Assembly: GCA_947561585.1 (NCBI GenBank)
Contig: CANNZV010000113.1
Coordinates: 301,999-365,998, forward strand
Length of the DNA stretch: 64,000 bases
Source: Caprella mutica
Taxonomy: Eukaryota > Arthropoda > Malacostraca > Amphipoda > Caprellidae
Reading direction: 5' to 3'
Shown one piece after another: positions 1 through 13,060 of the stretch. The translations under genes and the position numbers were made by a program. Below the pieces are notes generated by a model, which saw nothing but the letters and a program-made list of their open reading frames with translations, ran no database searches and was not told the origin of the DNA. Position 1 is the stretch's first letter. Every line of letters starts with the position of its first letter.

Positions 1-724
1 CACACTCTAGTGAAAATAACAATTCCAAATTGTATGCTCGTTTTGACTATCTAAATACTACTTTCATCGCCTCTAATTCATCTGTAGGAGTGTTCTAACG
101 TGTTCCCATTCATGAATTCGTCTCCATAAAATAGTAACAAGGGTTTAAAAGAGTACAGAGTTAAAACAGCAGCAGTCTATTCCACGGAAGCCAAAGTTGT
201 AAGTCCTCAGTGAAATTGCATGCCACATACGCCATAAAACACCGAGTTAAAAAGAAAATGAGCTATTACGAGTCTTGTATAATGCTGCCTGCTACAGTTA
301 CCTCAACTCACTCCTGTGGAATATGCTTATTATTCCCAGCCAGCAAATAAGGTGTGGTTTTAACCTCTTATTTGCTAGCTCTTACTGGCTAAAATATTAA
401 ATGGGCATGAATTGGTAAAACAGAGAGATAATGAATAAAATAATCCATATCTTTCATATGAATGCATTCTATTATCAATCACCAATTCTAATTTAGTTCA
501 TATCTCAAAATGTTATCAATTGATATGAAAAAGTCATAATTATAAGAATCATATGAATGAATTGCATCGTGACAATATTACGTCATGCCACCACTCCTGT
601 TATTTATCTTAGCATTGCAGTCTTTAGGTGTTACGCTGTAGAAGCAAAGTGCATGTCTTTACTGCTCAACAACCTACCACTTCAACATTAAATATATACA
701 ATTTATATTGAAATTCATATGTTT
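1..724. other. AT-rich sequence, no gene seen
   Basis: No open frame with coding character, RNA gene or clear repeat was recognised in this stretch. Confidence 0.5.
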
Positions 725-916
725 AAAATCAAACAGAATGATTGGTAAAAAATGAGTCAAACAGTGGAGTGGTTAATGTGACTAGTGTAAAATCAAACAG
801 AATGATTGGTAAAAAATGAGTCAAACAGTGGAGTGGTTAATGTGACTAGTGTAAAATCAAACAGAATGATTGGTAAAAAATGAGTCAAACAGTGGAGTGG
901 TTAATGTGACTAGTGT
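725..916. repeat. 64-bp tandem repeat, 3 copies
   Basis: Three head-to-tail copies begin at 725, 789 and 853 and appear identical, which implies recent duplication. Each unit starts AAAATCAAACAGAATG and ends GACTAGTGT. No coding capacity. Confidence 0.95.
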
Positions 917-1140
917 AGGAGTATTTTAAGTACCATCTATACTATAGTATAATACCCCTACCAACAGAGGGGTGGTCGGTAACACCGGTAATTACCCAAA
1001 AGGGGTTTTTCCCGCGAATATCCGCATGAATGACAGCCATGCCAATACCGTCAGTAGCTACTGATGTACTCAAACACTTGGACACGAGAAAACAGAGCGT
1101 GATAATTGAAGGCAATTGCACAGTACATACCATGACATAA

Positions 1141-1390
1141 AGGGCCGTACACACGGTAGGGTTTTTCAAGTCTTTCCACCAGACATTTTGATAAGCTCAT
1201 CCTACTTTTTCCACGAGAATATAAGAACAAACTATATAATTATTATTTATTTTAGTTGGTATCCATGATACCTGCAGGTATCAGATAATAATTTTATCGC
1301 TTTTTCTTATATTCTTGTGGAAAAAGCAGGAGGAGCTCAACAAAAAGCCTGGTGGAAAGACTTTAAAAAAACCTACGTGTGTATGGCCCT
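1141..1390. mobile_element. PIF/Harbinger-like MITE with TAA duplication
   Basis: The 250-bp element begins AGGGCCGTACACACG and ends CGTGTGTATGGCCCT, with inverted-repeat similarity continuing inward through the CTTTCCACCAG / CTGGTGGAAAG arms. It is flanked by TAA at 1138-1140 and 1391-1393. A 3-bp TWA duplication with GGGCC termini is typical of PIF/Harbinger elements. There is no transposase, so it is non-autonomous. Superfamily assignment is inference from ends and duplication only. Confidence 0.7.
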
Positions 1391-1430
1391 TAATAACCAT
1401 CTTTTTAATTCAGTCTGTTTAAGTTACAAT

Positions 1431-1443
1431 CCCCCCCCCCCCC
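1431..1443. repeat. C13 homopolymer
   Basis: Thirteen consecutive C residues; a likely sequencing or assembly weak point. Confidence 0.9.
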
Positions 1444-1739
1444 TGGGCCCCCTCGCTACTTGTATTTCACACTAGCACTCACAGTGAAAATGTGCTGCGT
1501 CATCATTCATTGAATGGTTGGTTCTGCCATTGATATTTTAGAGCTTGTGGAGGGGGATGGTAATTAGTTCTACTCTTCACGGATGAGAACCAAATAAAGG
1601 ACTGACGCGTTGTAGCACATCCGTGAACGATGCCACGCCAATTTACTGTAGTTATTTAATGACTGATATGACAATGACATGACACGGTAGTTATGAAATG
1701 AATGACAGAATTAGGCATGATAGGCATACTGAAAAAAGG

Positions 1740-1936
1740 AATTGCAAGACTCGCAAATGACAGGAATTGCATGACTCGCAAATGACAGGAATTGCATGAC
1801 TCGCAAATGACAGGAATTGCATGACTCGCAAATGACAGGAATTGCATGAGTCGCAAATGACAGGAATTGCATTACTCTCAAATGACAGGAATTGCATTAC
1901 TCTCAAATGACAGGAATTGCATTACTCTTTTAATGA
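1740..1936. repeat. 25-bp minisatellite, ~8 copies
   Basis: The unit contains ATTGCATGACTCGCAAATG followed by ACAGGA. Later copies drift to ATTACTCTCAAATG. Noncoding; the open frames across it are by-products of the repeat. Confidence 0.93.
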
Positions 1937-2008
1937 CAAGACTACTTATTTAGTATATTAAAAGAACTAATGAATTATAGCGGAATAATTGCCAGAGTTG
2001 TACACATA

Positions 2009-2811
2009 ATTTGATCGTAAATATGATAGTGATATAGTTTGATAGTAAATATGATAGTGGTATAGTTTGATAGTAAATATGATAGTGGTATAGTTTGATA
2101 GTAAATATGATAGTGGTATAGTTTGATAGTAAATATGATAGTGGTATAGTTTGATAGTAAATATGATAGTGGTATAGTTTGATAGTAAATATGATAGTGG
2201 TATAGTTTGATAGTAAATATGATAGTGGTATAGTTTGATAGTAAATATGATAGTGGTATAGTTTGATAGTAAATATGATAGTGGTATAGTTTGATAGTAA
2301 ATATGATAGTGGTATAGTTTGATAGTAAATATGATAGTGGTATAGTTTGATAGTAAATATGATAGTGGTATAGTTTGATAGTAAATATGATAGTGGTATA
2401 GTTTGATAGTAAATATGATAGTGGTATAGTTTGATAGTAAATATGATAGTGGTATAGTTTGATAGTAAATATGATAGTGGTATAGTTTGAAAGTAAATAT
2501 GATAGTGGTATAGTTTGATAGTAAATATGATAGTGGTATAGTTTGATAGTAAATATGATAGTGGTATAGTTTGATAGTAAATATGATAGTGGTATAGTTT
2601 GATAGTAAATATGATAGTGGTATAGTTTGATAGTAAATATGATAGTGGTATAGTTTGATAGTAAATATGATAGTGGTATAGTTTGATAGTAAATATGATA
2701 GTGGTATAGTTTGATAGTAAATATGATAGTGGTATAGTTTGATAGTAAATATGATAGTGGTATAGTTTGATAGTAAATATGATAGTGGTATAGTTTGATA
2801 GTAAATATGAC
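2009..2811. repeat. 28-bp minisatellite, ~28 copies
   Basis: The AT-rich unit reads GTTTGATAGTAAATATGA then TAGTGGTATA. Copies are almost identical, with one A variant near 2490. The period is not a multiple of three, so the long minus-strand open frame over it (1967-2920) cycles through three phases and is not a gene. Confidence 0.96.
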
Positions 2812-3119
2812 TGGTGGTAGTGTTTGAAGGAGGCTTAACTGTGCTATGCATTGACACTGTCAATAGAAATGAATTAATGTGCAGGCAAAGATGCCGAGAG
2901 AGTTTCAGAGGCACTATCAAAGCAACTTGCTATCTGGTGTCTAATGAACTAATGCTGCTCTAACTAACAAACTAATGCAACAACCACAAATAATTAACTA
3001 CGAATAACATTTAACAGAAAGATAAGAAATATCAGTGGTATTTACCAGTTGGGAAATAAAGCGTTAGTTAAATTACTAGATGCAAAATAAATAAAATGTA
3101 CAATTTCATTAGGTTATTA
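2812..3119. other. AT-rich sequence, no gene seen
   Basis: Nothing recognised apart from the edge of the preceding array. Confidence 0.45.
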
Positions 3120-3284
3120 GGGTAGGTTCCGAATTATCGGTCAGCATTACATCTTCGGACATATAAGAAAAAACTATATAAAAATTGTTATTATTAAATA
3201 GCACTGTGTAATAATATCTTTTATATCGTTTTTCTTATATGACCGAAGATGTAATGCTGACCGATAATTATTACTACCTAACCC
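3120..3284. mobile_element. TA-flanked MITE, family M, copy 1
   Basis: Left arm: GGGTAGGTTCCGAATTATCG through CATATAAGAAAAAAC. The right arm is its inverted complement, ending CTACCTAACCC. It is flanked by TA at 3118-3119 and 3285-3286, as expected for a Tc1/mariner/pogo-type MITE. No coding content. Confidence 0.85.
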
Positions 3285-3806
3285 TAGCTAAAAATTGCAT
3301 CAAAATATAACCATTGATATATATTCAATGTGAATAAAACACTGTTTTTAATATATTTCAATTATCATATTTTGATGCGATTTTTTAATGATATCCTACT
3401 GAATTTTTCAACATGTATTAAATTGACATATTGTCCCTTTGCCCCAGACACCTATCTGCTACTCAGTTTGTTTTAGATTACTGCTATTGTACATAGAGAG
3501 TAATAGCACAGAACACTTTAATATAGAATAGCATATTTTGTGACGGAAGTAAATAATTAAGAGATGCTGCGAGTGCCTTTGACATGGGTATTAAAAAATG
3601 ATAACCAAGTGAAGAGACAGCGCCATCACACAGCCACACTTAAGTGTAGCGCTACGATAATTACAGGAAAAAACTTGAGTTGCAGTATATTATTATTATG
3701 AAAATAACGAATAATAAAGTAGAAATAGATAAATTCTTATAATTTATCTAGTCAGTTATTCACTATTTTAGAAACATTGGAGGGGTGAAATATATGGAAC
3801 TTGATA

Positions 3807-4022
3807 GGGTAAGTTACAAATTATCGGTTTGTTCCACATCTTCGGTCATATGAGAAAAAACGATATAATAGTAATTATATTTATTGGTATCAATAATACC
3901 TTCAGGTATCAGGTATCAATAATACCTTCAGGTATCAATGATACCAATTAAAATATAATAATAATTATTATATAGTTTTTTTTCTTATATGATGTGGAAC
4001 AAACCGATAAATCGTAACTTAG
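3807..4022. mobile_element. TA-flanked MITE, family M, copy 2
   Basis: Left end TA|GGGTAAGTTACAAATTATCG; right end CGTAACTTAGC. The right duplication has decayed. The interior holds a duplicated GGTATCAATAATACC-type palindrome. The left terminus contains GG|GTAAGT and the right terminus TTAG (see findings). Confidence 0.8.
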
Positions 4023-4363
4023 CATGAAATATAAGATACAATTAAAAGGCTATTGTATGTCAGAATGTAAAGGTGACAGAAAATGCGTGATAATGGTGTC
4101 TCAACAGGCTATAACTATCTGCAGTTGTGGGAGTAGAGACAATACTTCTTACTAATGAATTATCACAATCTAATAATTGATGACATAAGTAGTACAATTT
4201 ACATCTCTATAGACTATAGAGAGTTGAGTGGACAGGAAGTGAGACACTGTGTACAATGTTATTCGTATGGCAACTGAGTGAGTTATTTTCATTCATTCGG
4301 AATACCTTTTATATCAGTTTAATTTCTTTGAGCTGATGTATATAGTGATATTTATTATGTAAT
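4023..4363. other. AT-rich sequence, no gene seen
   Basis: Nothing recognised. Confidence 0.4.
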
Positions 4364-5492
4364 TACTAGTGGGTAACCGTGCAAAGTGCATGGTAACGTG
4401 CATATATTATTATATACTTTTTAATATTAATTTTTAAGTACATTACTTATTGTATTTGTTCATACACATCGCACATCCTATTTCCATTACATTTCATATT
4501 AATTAGGTATCAGTAAAGAGTAATTTTCCGTACCGTGACGTCATCGAATTGAGTAGAATACTGTCTTATACATCATAAATTATTATATAAGATAGCTGTA
4601 TAAATAACTATGAATTACAAGATTATTGAAATAGTCACATAATAAAAATTTAAAACATTTAGCTGAATCGATCAGTTCAATGCTTGAAATAGAAGAAATA
4701 AAATCGTCATATATAGGTAACAGCTGATATTTTATTCATTTGAATTAATTAATATAATTATGTAAAATTCGTTATTATTCTATTGAATATATTTTAAATA
4801 TAATTTATTTCAAAAATTTATTCATATTCCCTCCCGTCAATATCAATATTTAAATTAATTATTATATTTTCAATCGTGCAAAATGTGTCATTTATTTTCG
4901 TGAGAGGAAATGATAACCAGCGTGTAATTTAATTTCAAATTTTATAATTTTCGTCATATTTCAAAAAGTACTTAGAATTTTGAAAAACGGTTAACCCAGT
5001 TATTTTTGTAAACCAATTTTACATACTGTAGATATTTTTTCAATTCGATTAATGCAAATTTTTATTTTTATTTATTTCGTATGTTACCATGCATTTCCCG
5101 ATTTGAATTAAATCCCTATGTATTCCATTAAATCTTAAAATTCGAATAATTCAAAAACCCGTTCGAATTTCGTAAAAAAAATGAATAGCGTTCTGTAGGA
5201 CCATAGGCCGGAGGTTTCCAGAAAATTTCAGCCCATTCTGTTGGATAGTCTCTGAAAATATCCTGGAAAGTATGTCGAATTAATTCCTATGTATCCCATC
5301 ATAAATCAAGTGTTAATAATTCGAAAACCCGTATGAATTTCGAAAAATCCTTTTAACTCGTTAAATTCGACACGACTTTCTAAAAAGTTATAAATTTTCA
5401 TGTCTCTAGGTCTAACCGTTTGTGAGTAATATTGCTCCAAGTAACACACATACATACACACAGACAGATCTAGCGTATTATATTATAGAGAT
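4364..5492. mobile_element. Probable old interspersed repeat relic
   Basis: This AT-rich ~1.1-kb block starts near CTAGTGGGTAACCGTGC and ends near TAGCGTATTATATTATAG after a CACATACATACACACAGACAG tract. It has an internal imperfect duplication: AATTCGAA..AACCCGT..GAATTTCG occurs near 5140 and again near 5310. No coding frame survives. The class (LINE 3' end, Helitron or other) cannot be decided from sequence. Confidence 0.35.
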
Positions 5493-5548
5493 GTGCAATT
5501 TATTCTCTAAGAGATATCAGTGTGACTTTTTACTATTAGTGTAACTTT

Positions 5549-5701
5549 TATTTACCAAAGTGTGTTGTATTCACCAAAGTGTGTAGTATTCACCTAAGTG
5601 TGTTGTATTCACCAAAGAGTGTAGTATTCACCAAAGTGTGTTGTATTCACCTAAGTGTGTTGTATCCATTAAAGTGTGTCATATTTACCAAAGTGTGTAG
5701 A
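5549..5701. repeat. 19-bp degenerate minisatellite, 8 copies
   Basis: The unit is TATTCACCAAAGTGTGTAG with substitutions such as CCTAAG and GTGTTG. Confidence 0.88.
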
Positions 5702-6040
5702 TTTTACTCACCAGCTGTAAAGGCCAGAGGGCCCGAGTTCAACTGCTGATGTTCTCCCAAGCTTCTACCTGTGAACAGAGAACAAAATTAGTAGAGCAAA
5801 CTGTGTGCTACTGTAAGTAATTAAGCAGTATGATTAGTGACTTTTCTATTCCATTTGCTCCTAACTCAAGATATTGAAAACATACTGATACGTCCTATGC
5901 CCTGAAAATATAACTTGATAGTTACACCACAAAGATTTTATGAGGAATAAAGATCACGCAACTAGCTACAATTGATTGGGGTTAGTTACATTGACTCTAA
6001 TGGTACACCTGGGGTGAAACCATCACGCAAATAACACCCT
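5702..6040. other. Unassigned sequence
   Basis: No gene recognised. GGGCCCGAGTTCAACTGC near 5730 resembles a tRNA B box, but no clover-leaf could be drawn. Confidence 0.4.
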
Positions 6041-6352
6041 GTGTCACACCTATACAGGCCTGATGTCTGCAGTGTCACACCTATACAGGCCTGATGTCTG
6101 CAGTGTCACACCTATACAGGCCTGATGTCTGCAGTGTCACACCTATACAGGCCTGATGTCTGCAGTGTCACACCTATACAGGCCTGATGTCTGCAGTGTC
6201 ACACCTATACAGGCCTGATGTCTGCAGTGTCACACCTATACAGGCCTGATGTCTACAGTGACACACCTATACAGGCCTGATGTCTGCAGTGTCACACCTA
6301 TACAGGCCTGATGTCTACAGTGACACTCCTATACAGGCCTGATGTCTACAGT
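6041..6352. repeat. 31-bp minisatellite, 10 copies
   Basis: The unit is TGTCACACCTATACAGG followed by CCTGATGTCTGCAG. Copies are near-identical, with CTGCAG to CTACAG changes in the last three. Confidence 0.96.
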
Positions 6353-6504
6353 GACACTCACCACTCATATGAGAGTGACGGTCTAGAACTGATTGACGTA
6401 GAGTCCTGCTATCTAATGGTATCATTTTTGTGAAACACTTTTCGTAATGAAAAAAAAACACCATTCGCAGTAAAACGCCATTCATAGTGAAAAAAATATC
6501 AGTT

Positions 6505-7117
6505 AAACACCACTCAGTCACAGGTAGGCAGCACTCAGTCACAGGTAGGCAGCACTCAGTCACAGGTAGGCAGCACTCAGTCACAGGTAGGCAGCACTCA
6601 GTCACAGGCAGGCAGCAGTCAGTCACAGGTAGGCAGCACTCAGTCACATGTAGGCAGCACTCAGTCACAGGCAGGCAGCACTCAGTCACAGGCAGGCAGC
6701 AGTCAGTCACAGGTAGGCAGCAGTCAGTCACATGTAGGCAGCACTCAGTCACAGGCAGGCAGCACTCAGTCACAGGCAGGCAGCACTCAGTCACAGGCAG
6801 GCAGCACTCAGTCACAGGTAGGCAGCACTCAGTCACAGGTAGGCAGCACTCAGTCACAGGTAGGCAGCACTCAGTCACAGGCAGGCAGCACTCAGTCACA
6901 GGCAGGCAGCACTCAGTCACAGGCAGGCAGCACTCAGTCACAGGCAGGCAACACTCAGTCACAGGCAGGCAGCACTCAGTCACAGGTAGGCAGCACTCAG
7001 TCACAGGTAGGCAGCACTCAGTTACAGGTAGGCAGCACTCAGTCACAGGCAGGCAGCACTCAGTCACAGACAGGCAGCACTCAGTCACAGGCAGGCAGCA
7101 GTCAGTCAGCACTCACT
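6505..7117. repeat. 21-bp minisatellite, ~29 copies
   Basis: The unit is CACTCAGTCACAGGTAGGC plus AG, alternating GGTAGG and GGCAGG. Because 21 is divisible by three, both strands stay open: a heptapeptide HSVTGRQ on + and CCLPVTE on -. Neither has a credible start context, non-repetitive domain or splice structure, so I treat the array as noncoding. Each GGTAGG copy has a donor-like CACAG|GTAGGC. Confidence 0.95.
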
Positions 7118-7543
7118 CATTCATTTGTGGTATTTGTATCAGGTCGTATCGCTAGGTGCTGGAGGTTGGGCCGAGAGTGTGCGGGTCACCAGAGAAATAC
7201 CATCATTGAGAAGGCATGTGTAGCGACCTAATCAAACCAGTATACTTCAAATGAACCTTAAGAAGCTAATATCCACACAGCCACCGTTTGACGCACCACT
7301 CTCTAGTTTCTCACAAAGAAATAAAAATAAGGAACTAGCTACTACCTAATGGAAGTAGTGAGCTGAACAAATTGTGAATTATTAGGTATCAAGTTCGTAT
7401 TGTTCTAATGTATGAATAAGAGCAAAGTGATGCAAGCCGTAGGACATGAACTAGAGTGGGATAGGGAGTTAATGATATGCGGCGCATATACACTACTTAG
7501 AGGTAGCATTCCGCGCATACCGCCGAGTACCTACAGGGCTATC
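7118..7543. other. Unassigned sequence, no gene seen
   Basis: Mixed-composition sequence without recognisable coding domains. Confidence 0.4.
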
Positions 7544-7673
7544 CGGTGCAACGGAACAAATACCATCGGTGCAACGCCACAAATACCATCGGTACAACGG
7601 TACAAATACCATCGGTGCAACGCCACAAATACCATCGGTGCAACGCCACAAATACCATCGGTGCAACGGATCC
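7544..7673. repeat. 23-bp minisatellite, ~5.5 copies
   Basis: The unit is GGTGCAACGCCACAAATACC plus ATC, with CGGAAC and CGGTAC variants. Confidence 0.92.
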
Positions 7674-8039
7674 ACCACAGTTTTAGTTAGATAAATAAGG
7701 AGTATAATGTTCATCTCTTCATTTTGTCAGATTTCATTTTTTGAGAGAAGTGGCATGATTAAAGATGGGCGTAATTAATTTAGTATCACTTTTGTGCAAT
7801 ATTTATTAATATCAGTTGTGGATCAGCAATGTCTTCAGATTTAAAAGCCATGACACAATTAATTCAAATGAACAAAATATCTTGGCTCAAATGTTAATAA
7901 TCGAATAAATCAAGCCACGTAGGACAATTATTCAATTTTCATGTAATTTGCATTAGATGTATTTCAATGGTTGATAATTAGACGTAAATTAAAGGTACCT
8001 TAGTGATTAGTGACCCTATCCCTCCCTTTACTAATAACT
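7674..8039. other. AT-rich sequence, no gene seen
   Basis: Nothing recognised. Confidence 0.4.
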
Positions 8040-8290
8040 CACTCACTCTCCCTCTCTACTCACTTACACTCTCTCACTATTCGTTTACTCACTCTCACTC
8101 TATACTCTCCCTCTACTCACTCACTACTCACTTACACTCACTCTCTACTCACTTACACTCACTCTCTACTCACTTACACTCACTCTCTACTCGCTTACAC
8201 TCACTCCCTACTCACTTACACTCACTCTCTACTCACTTACACTCACTCCCTACTCACACTCCCTCCCTCATTCTCTCTCACTCTCCCGTG
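8040..8290. repeat. CT-rich minisatellite, ~21-bp unit
   Basis: Strand-asymmetric pyrimidine tract. The ordered core is ACTCACTCTCTACTCACTTAC, best preserved from about 8130 to 8250, with irregular edges. Confidence 0.85.
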
Positions 8291-8384
8291 GCTGAAATAA
8301 AGACTCCTTTGTACTAAAACAAAAAGACATTTGTTATGGTGCTGAAACTTTCCTTGCCAAACGATGTAAAACAACAAACAACTT

Positions 8385-8862
8385 GACTAGCACAACGAGA
8401 CATTGACCAGCACAACGAGACATTGACTAGCACAACTAGACATTGACCAGCACAACGAGACATTGACCAGCACAACGAGACATTGACCAGCACAACGAGA
8501 CATTGACCAGCACAACGAGACATTGACCAGCCCAACGAGACATTGACCAGCACAACGATACATTGACCAGCACAACGAGACATTGACCAGCCCAACGAGA
8601 CATTGACCAGCACAACGAGACATTGACCAGCACAACGAGACATTGACCAGCACAACGAGACATTGACCAGCCCAACGAGACATTGACCAGCACAACGAGA
8701 CATTGACTAGCACAACGAGACATTGACCAGCCCAACGAGACATTGACCAGCCCAACGAGACATTGACCAGCACAACGAGACATTGACCAGCACAACGAGA
8801 CATTGACCAGCACAACTAGACATTGACCAGCACAACGAGACATTGACCAGCACAACGAGACA
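8385..8862. repeat. 20-bp minisatellite, ~24 copies
   Basis: The unit is ACCAGCACAACGAGACATTG. AGCCC and ACTAG variants are scattered through the array. It almost abuts the next, unrelated array (from ~8870), and open frames run across the junction purely from lack of stop codons. Confidence 0.96.
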
Positions 8863-8869
8863 AGAATGA

Positions 8870-9792
8870 ACACCAACACCATACACAGTGAAGGTAGAGA
8901 AGGCACACCATACACAGTGAAGGAAGAGGAGAGAAGGCACACCATACACAGTGAAGGTAGAGAGAAGGCACACCATACACAGTGAAGGTAGAGAGAAGGC
9001 ACACCATACACAGTGAAGGTAGAGAGAAGGCACACCATACACAGTGAAGGTAGAGAGAAGGCACACCATACACAGTGAAGGTAGAGAGAAGGCACACCAT
9101 ACACAGTGAAGGTAGAGAAGGCACACCATACACAGTGAAGATAGAGAAGGCACACCATACACAGTGAAGGAAGAGAGAAGGCACACCATACACAGTGAAG
9201 GAAGAGAGAAGGCACACCATACACAGTGAAGGTAGAGAGAAGGCACACCATACACAGTGAAGGTAGAGAGAAGGCACACCATACACAGTGAAGGTAGAGA
9301 GAAGGCACACCATACACTGTGAAGATAGAGAAGGCACACCATACACAGTGAAGGTAGAGAAGGCACACCATACACATTGAAGGTAGATAAGGCACACCAT
9401 ACACATTGAAGGTAGAGAAGGCACACCATACACATTGAAGGTAGAGAAGGCACACCATACACAGTGAAGGTAGAGAAGGCACACCATACACATTGAAGGT
9501 AGAGAAGGCACACCATACACAGTGAAGGTAGAGAAGGCACACCAATGCCAGAGAAGGCACACCATACACAGTGAAGGTAGAGAAGGCACACCATACACAG
9601 TGAAGGTAGAGAAGGCACACCAATGCCAGAGAAGGCACACCATACACAGTGAAGGTAGAGAAGGCACACCATACACAGTGAAGGTAGAGAAGGCACACCA
9701 ATGCCAGAGAAGGCACACCATACACAGTGAAGGTAGAGAAGGCACACCATACACAGTGAAGGTAGAGAAGGCACACCAATGCCAGAGAAGGC
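8870..9792. repeat. 27-31-bp minisatellite with 78-bp higher-order repeat
   Basis: The unit is GGCACACCATACACAGTG followed by AAGGTAGAGA; its length varies through one or two extra GA steps. From about 9535 to 9790 it is organised as a 78-bp higher-order unit: ACCAATGCCAGAG recurs at 9541, 9619, 9697 and 9775. No gene is supported. Confidence 0.95.
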
Positions 9793-12700
9793 AGTAAGGT
9801 CGGATTCATAAACACACCAAAAGATTTAGCTCAATAAAATACATCACTTTAAGGAACATAATAAGGAGATATTTATGAGTGGGAATGTCCCGTATAATGT
9901 TACTTATATCACTTCTAATCTCTAACAATTTATTGAGTCACTATCTTCTCTAGCACTTACACTAGTCCTACAAAAGGATGCGCACTATCATTAGTATAGT
10001 CTGCAATATGCGTCTTTTATAGCATTTTCAACTAAATAATATTAATTAAGATATTGTCTGAAGGTACTATTCAAACCTTTCGAATTATTTTCAATTAACA
10101 ATATAAAGTTAATTCTTTTTTATAGTATATTATAATGCGAGTCACAAATTAAATTCCTTGTATACGATATTAAATCTATATAAGAATAAATGAACACAAA
10201 TTGAATAGTTGAAAATGAAGATGTTATAATAATATGCAATGTAATGGTGTGTCAGTACATGTAGTTAGTGTTTTAATTCTAAGGTAGAGAGGCAGCAGTC
10301 CGTCTACTTGAATGCATACCAGGCTGATAGCAAACAAAAGTAGCATCCAGAGGCAGGCAGGCACTAAAGAACTCTCTGCTACAACAATGACCTCTTCTGT
10401 ATGCCTTTGTAGCAATTAAGAGCATCAGGTGTTCCAAGTAAGATGTGAAATAAAAGAAGAGAGAACATGTGTAAAGATATTAAATCTCTACAACTGCGTA
10501 GTAGAGGGTAGGTAGCAGCTCTCTAACCCCTCTCACCCCCCCCCCCCCTCTCCACCTCCTCTCTCTCAGATCAACATGCTCGCGTTCATGTCAATTTCCT
10601 TTCGTCAGTTAGAGGTGCTAGTTATATGGCTGAGGTGGACGCTGCTGCATTCACCTAATCACATATAAACACGCTAATTAATTTCATACCAATTCTCAGA
10701 GAAATAATTATGATAATGCATGTTGTTCCATAACCCATAGGTACGTACAGAAAGGTATCTCGGTTAGAAAATTAGAAAAATACTCGAGTCTTAAGTTTGA
10801 AAAACATCACTGAGATCCAAAATGAGTTGACTCAATTAATGCAAAGCTGTTGAAGGAGATAATATGGAAGATTGTATTCTCCATAGGTAGTAATTCTTAC
10901 ATGTGTAACTATTTAACTTATACATGCTCTGCGTACCACTTATATAAAATATAAATATAGTAAATGCAATAAAAATTTAGGCTAAAAACTGAAAAAGTTA
11001 AGAGTATTTACAACAACAATATTTTGATTGCCCAGGTTCGTTTTTTGTGATAACTGATTGCACTATTTTGTTATGAATATCTTTGCAGTATGATTTTAAC
11101 TTTAACTATTGGATCTATCTTTAGTATGACGCAAGAGTTGGTAGAGAAGATCTAGTTAGTTCACACATCACTTTAACAAGAATATTGACAGTCATTGCAT
11201 AATGCAGTGCTAATCATGCCAATTATCTAATGCATTTAGTGATAAATGACAATAAATTAGATAAAACTCCAGAGTAATTACATACAGCATGACATAAGTG
11301 ATGCATAGCTAAATGTTACCTCACCGTCTATATATAGTTAGCTGTAGCTAGTAAAAAAATTGATTGGTTGAAATGAGGGAAATTCCATTAAAAAATTAAA
11401 ATATTGAATAGTTGAAATGTGTAATATTAATTGGTTACCTGGCAATTAGGGAGATTATGGAATCATCAGTTTCTTCTTTAGTTAGTCACAAAAAAAAAAT
11501 CTTTTGGAATTATTGAAAATAGTCATAATTTTTTAAAGGAAAGGTGCCATGCGTGATTTTTTTTTAACTCTGCCTGCCTTAAAATGATTTTTACAAACAG
11601 TGCAGAAAGATAATCTAAAACCAAACTATAGTAAGTAATATTTAGCTCAAAATCATGAAAAATACGAAGCATGTGAGAGGTTCAACTTCTATAATTTAAA
11701 TATAATATAAATATATTCTACTTTAATCTCAGGACAGTTTATAGTAGTTTTTTTTAAATTTTGATTAAGAATAGTGTTATAGAGTGTGTATACAATAAAT
11801 ATACTAATGAAATGTGGGCAGAATATAATATTACATATAATAAAATAGAAAATTAAATAAATCAAATATACTCGAAATAAGATATAATTTTCTCAGCTTC
11901 CATTTCAAACTACAACAAATAACTGAGTGACTGTGACTACTACTTGATAAAAGCATTTACCAGCTATTAATCACTCAATGGAAAGTTATTAGCGAATAAG
12001 TTAGTTTTACTTATAGAGTATTATAGTGAGTTGATACTGTTAGGGTAGAGACAGGGCTTAGAGGACTGAGTAAGTTACCGTTAGTTATTACCACCAGACG
12101 CCATGTCTTGAGTTCGAATAAAATAGCCTCCTTATTTAGAGCTTCTGAAACAAACGACTTGGTTGTAGCTAGTTACAGACCCACACTCATATTACACAGA
12201 GTAAAAACATGCATGGAATTACGGCCCCCATTTCTACCATTAGTATTTACAACAGGCTGAATCTAAGTAAAATGTCTGCCTGAATAGCACAGTGTTTTTC
12301 TTACGGTAATTACTTACACTCTAATATATTAATTTGAAATCACAAAATGGACTAACAGATAAGGATTTTCCTAACCAATTGGTATAGAAACTAAAAAGCA
12401 TACATTCCATTACATAGGGGATATTATTACATGAGTAATTCGTTACAAATAAGGAATATGTCATTCTTTTGGCGAAAGTAAACCATAAATTCATAAGAGT
12501 TGGACATCTTTTTTCAGAACCAACGGCCGAGTTGCTGCAGCAAAAAGGAAATTAGAAGGTATGCCGAAGAAAAAATGGAAATGTTTACACTATTTCCAAG
12601 GGAAACATTAAAAAGATACTTACACCTTACATTTCTAGAGTACAGACACTCTCAAAATTACCATTAACTATCATCCAAAGATAAATTAAATTTCATCAGC

Positions 12701-13060
12701 CAAAAAATAATACACAAATAACAAATTATATAAAAAGTGAACAGGCAGTAAATATATTTATTCCAAAAAAAATTATACTGCTATCTAACCAATCTACTTT
12801 AGATAATTGAACAAATTATATGAATATATTATTGGTTGAATGGAAGTAAAACATTAGCATGTGTAATAGTTTGAGATGGTAACACACACGTACTTCCGCT
12901 ACACTGGAACAGAATCTATCCTAGCAATTGTTTGGCGAAAACACTTTAGTTAGAACTTAAGAGCCCTAATCATGAGAGTTTAATTGGTCACTTCACGGCA
13001 AGTGATCTGCAGCTAACTTGAGATATTTACACCACGCGCTTCTCTATTGACCCGCCAGCC
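9793..13060. other. 3.3 kb AT-rich sequence without recognised gene
   Basis: Only short random open frames occur, and no splice-linked exons could be assembled. A C13 run lies at 10536-10548 next to a CT-rich tract. A TTGAGTTCGAATA motif near 12115 resembles a tRNA B box, but no tRNA folds. Confidence 0.45.

Noticed and set aside
6041..7117. CRISPR-like appearance of regular repeats
   Set aside because: Units are directly contiguous with no variable spacers and no cas genes, in a eukaryotic genome. They are minisatellites.
8436..9815. 459-codon minus-strand frame
   Set aside because: It runs across two unrelated arrays (20-bp and 27-31-bp) and their junction; no conserved protein would be built that way.
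12045..12130. tRNA-like gene or SINE head with GAGTTCGAATA
   Set aside because: No acceptor stem or full clover-leaf could be drawn. Possibly a decayed tRNA-derived sequence, but unsupported.
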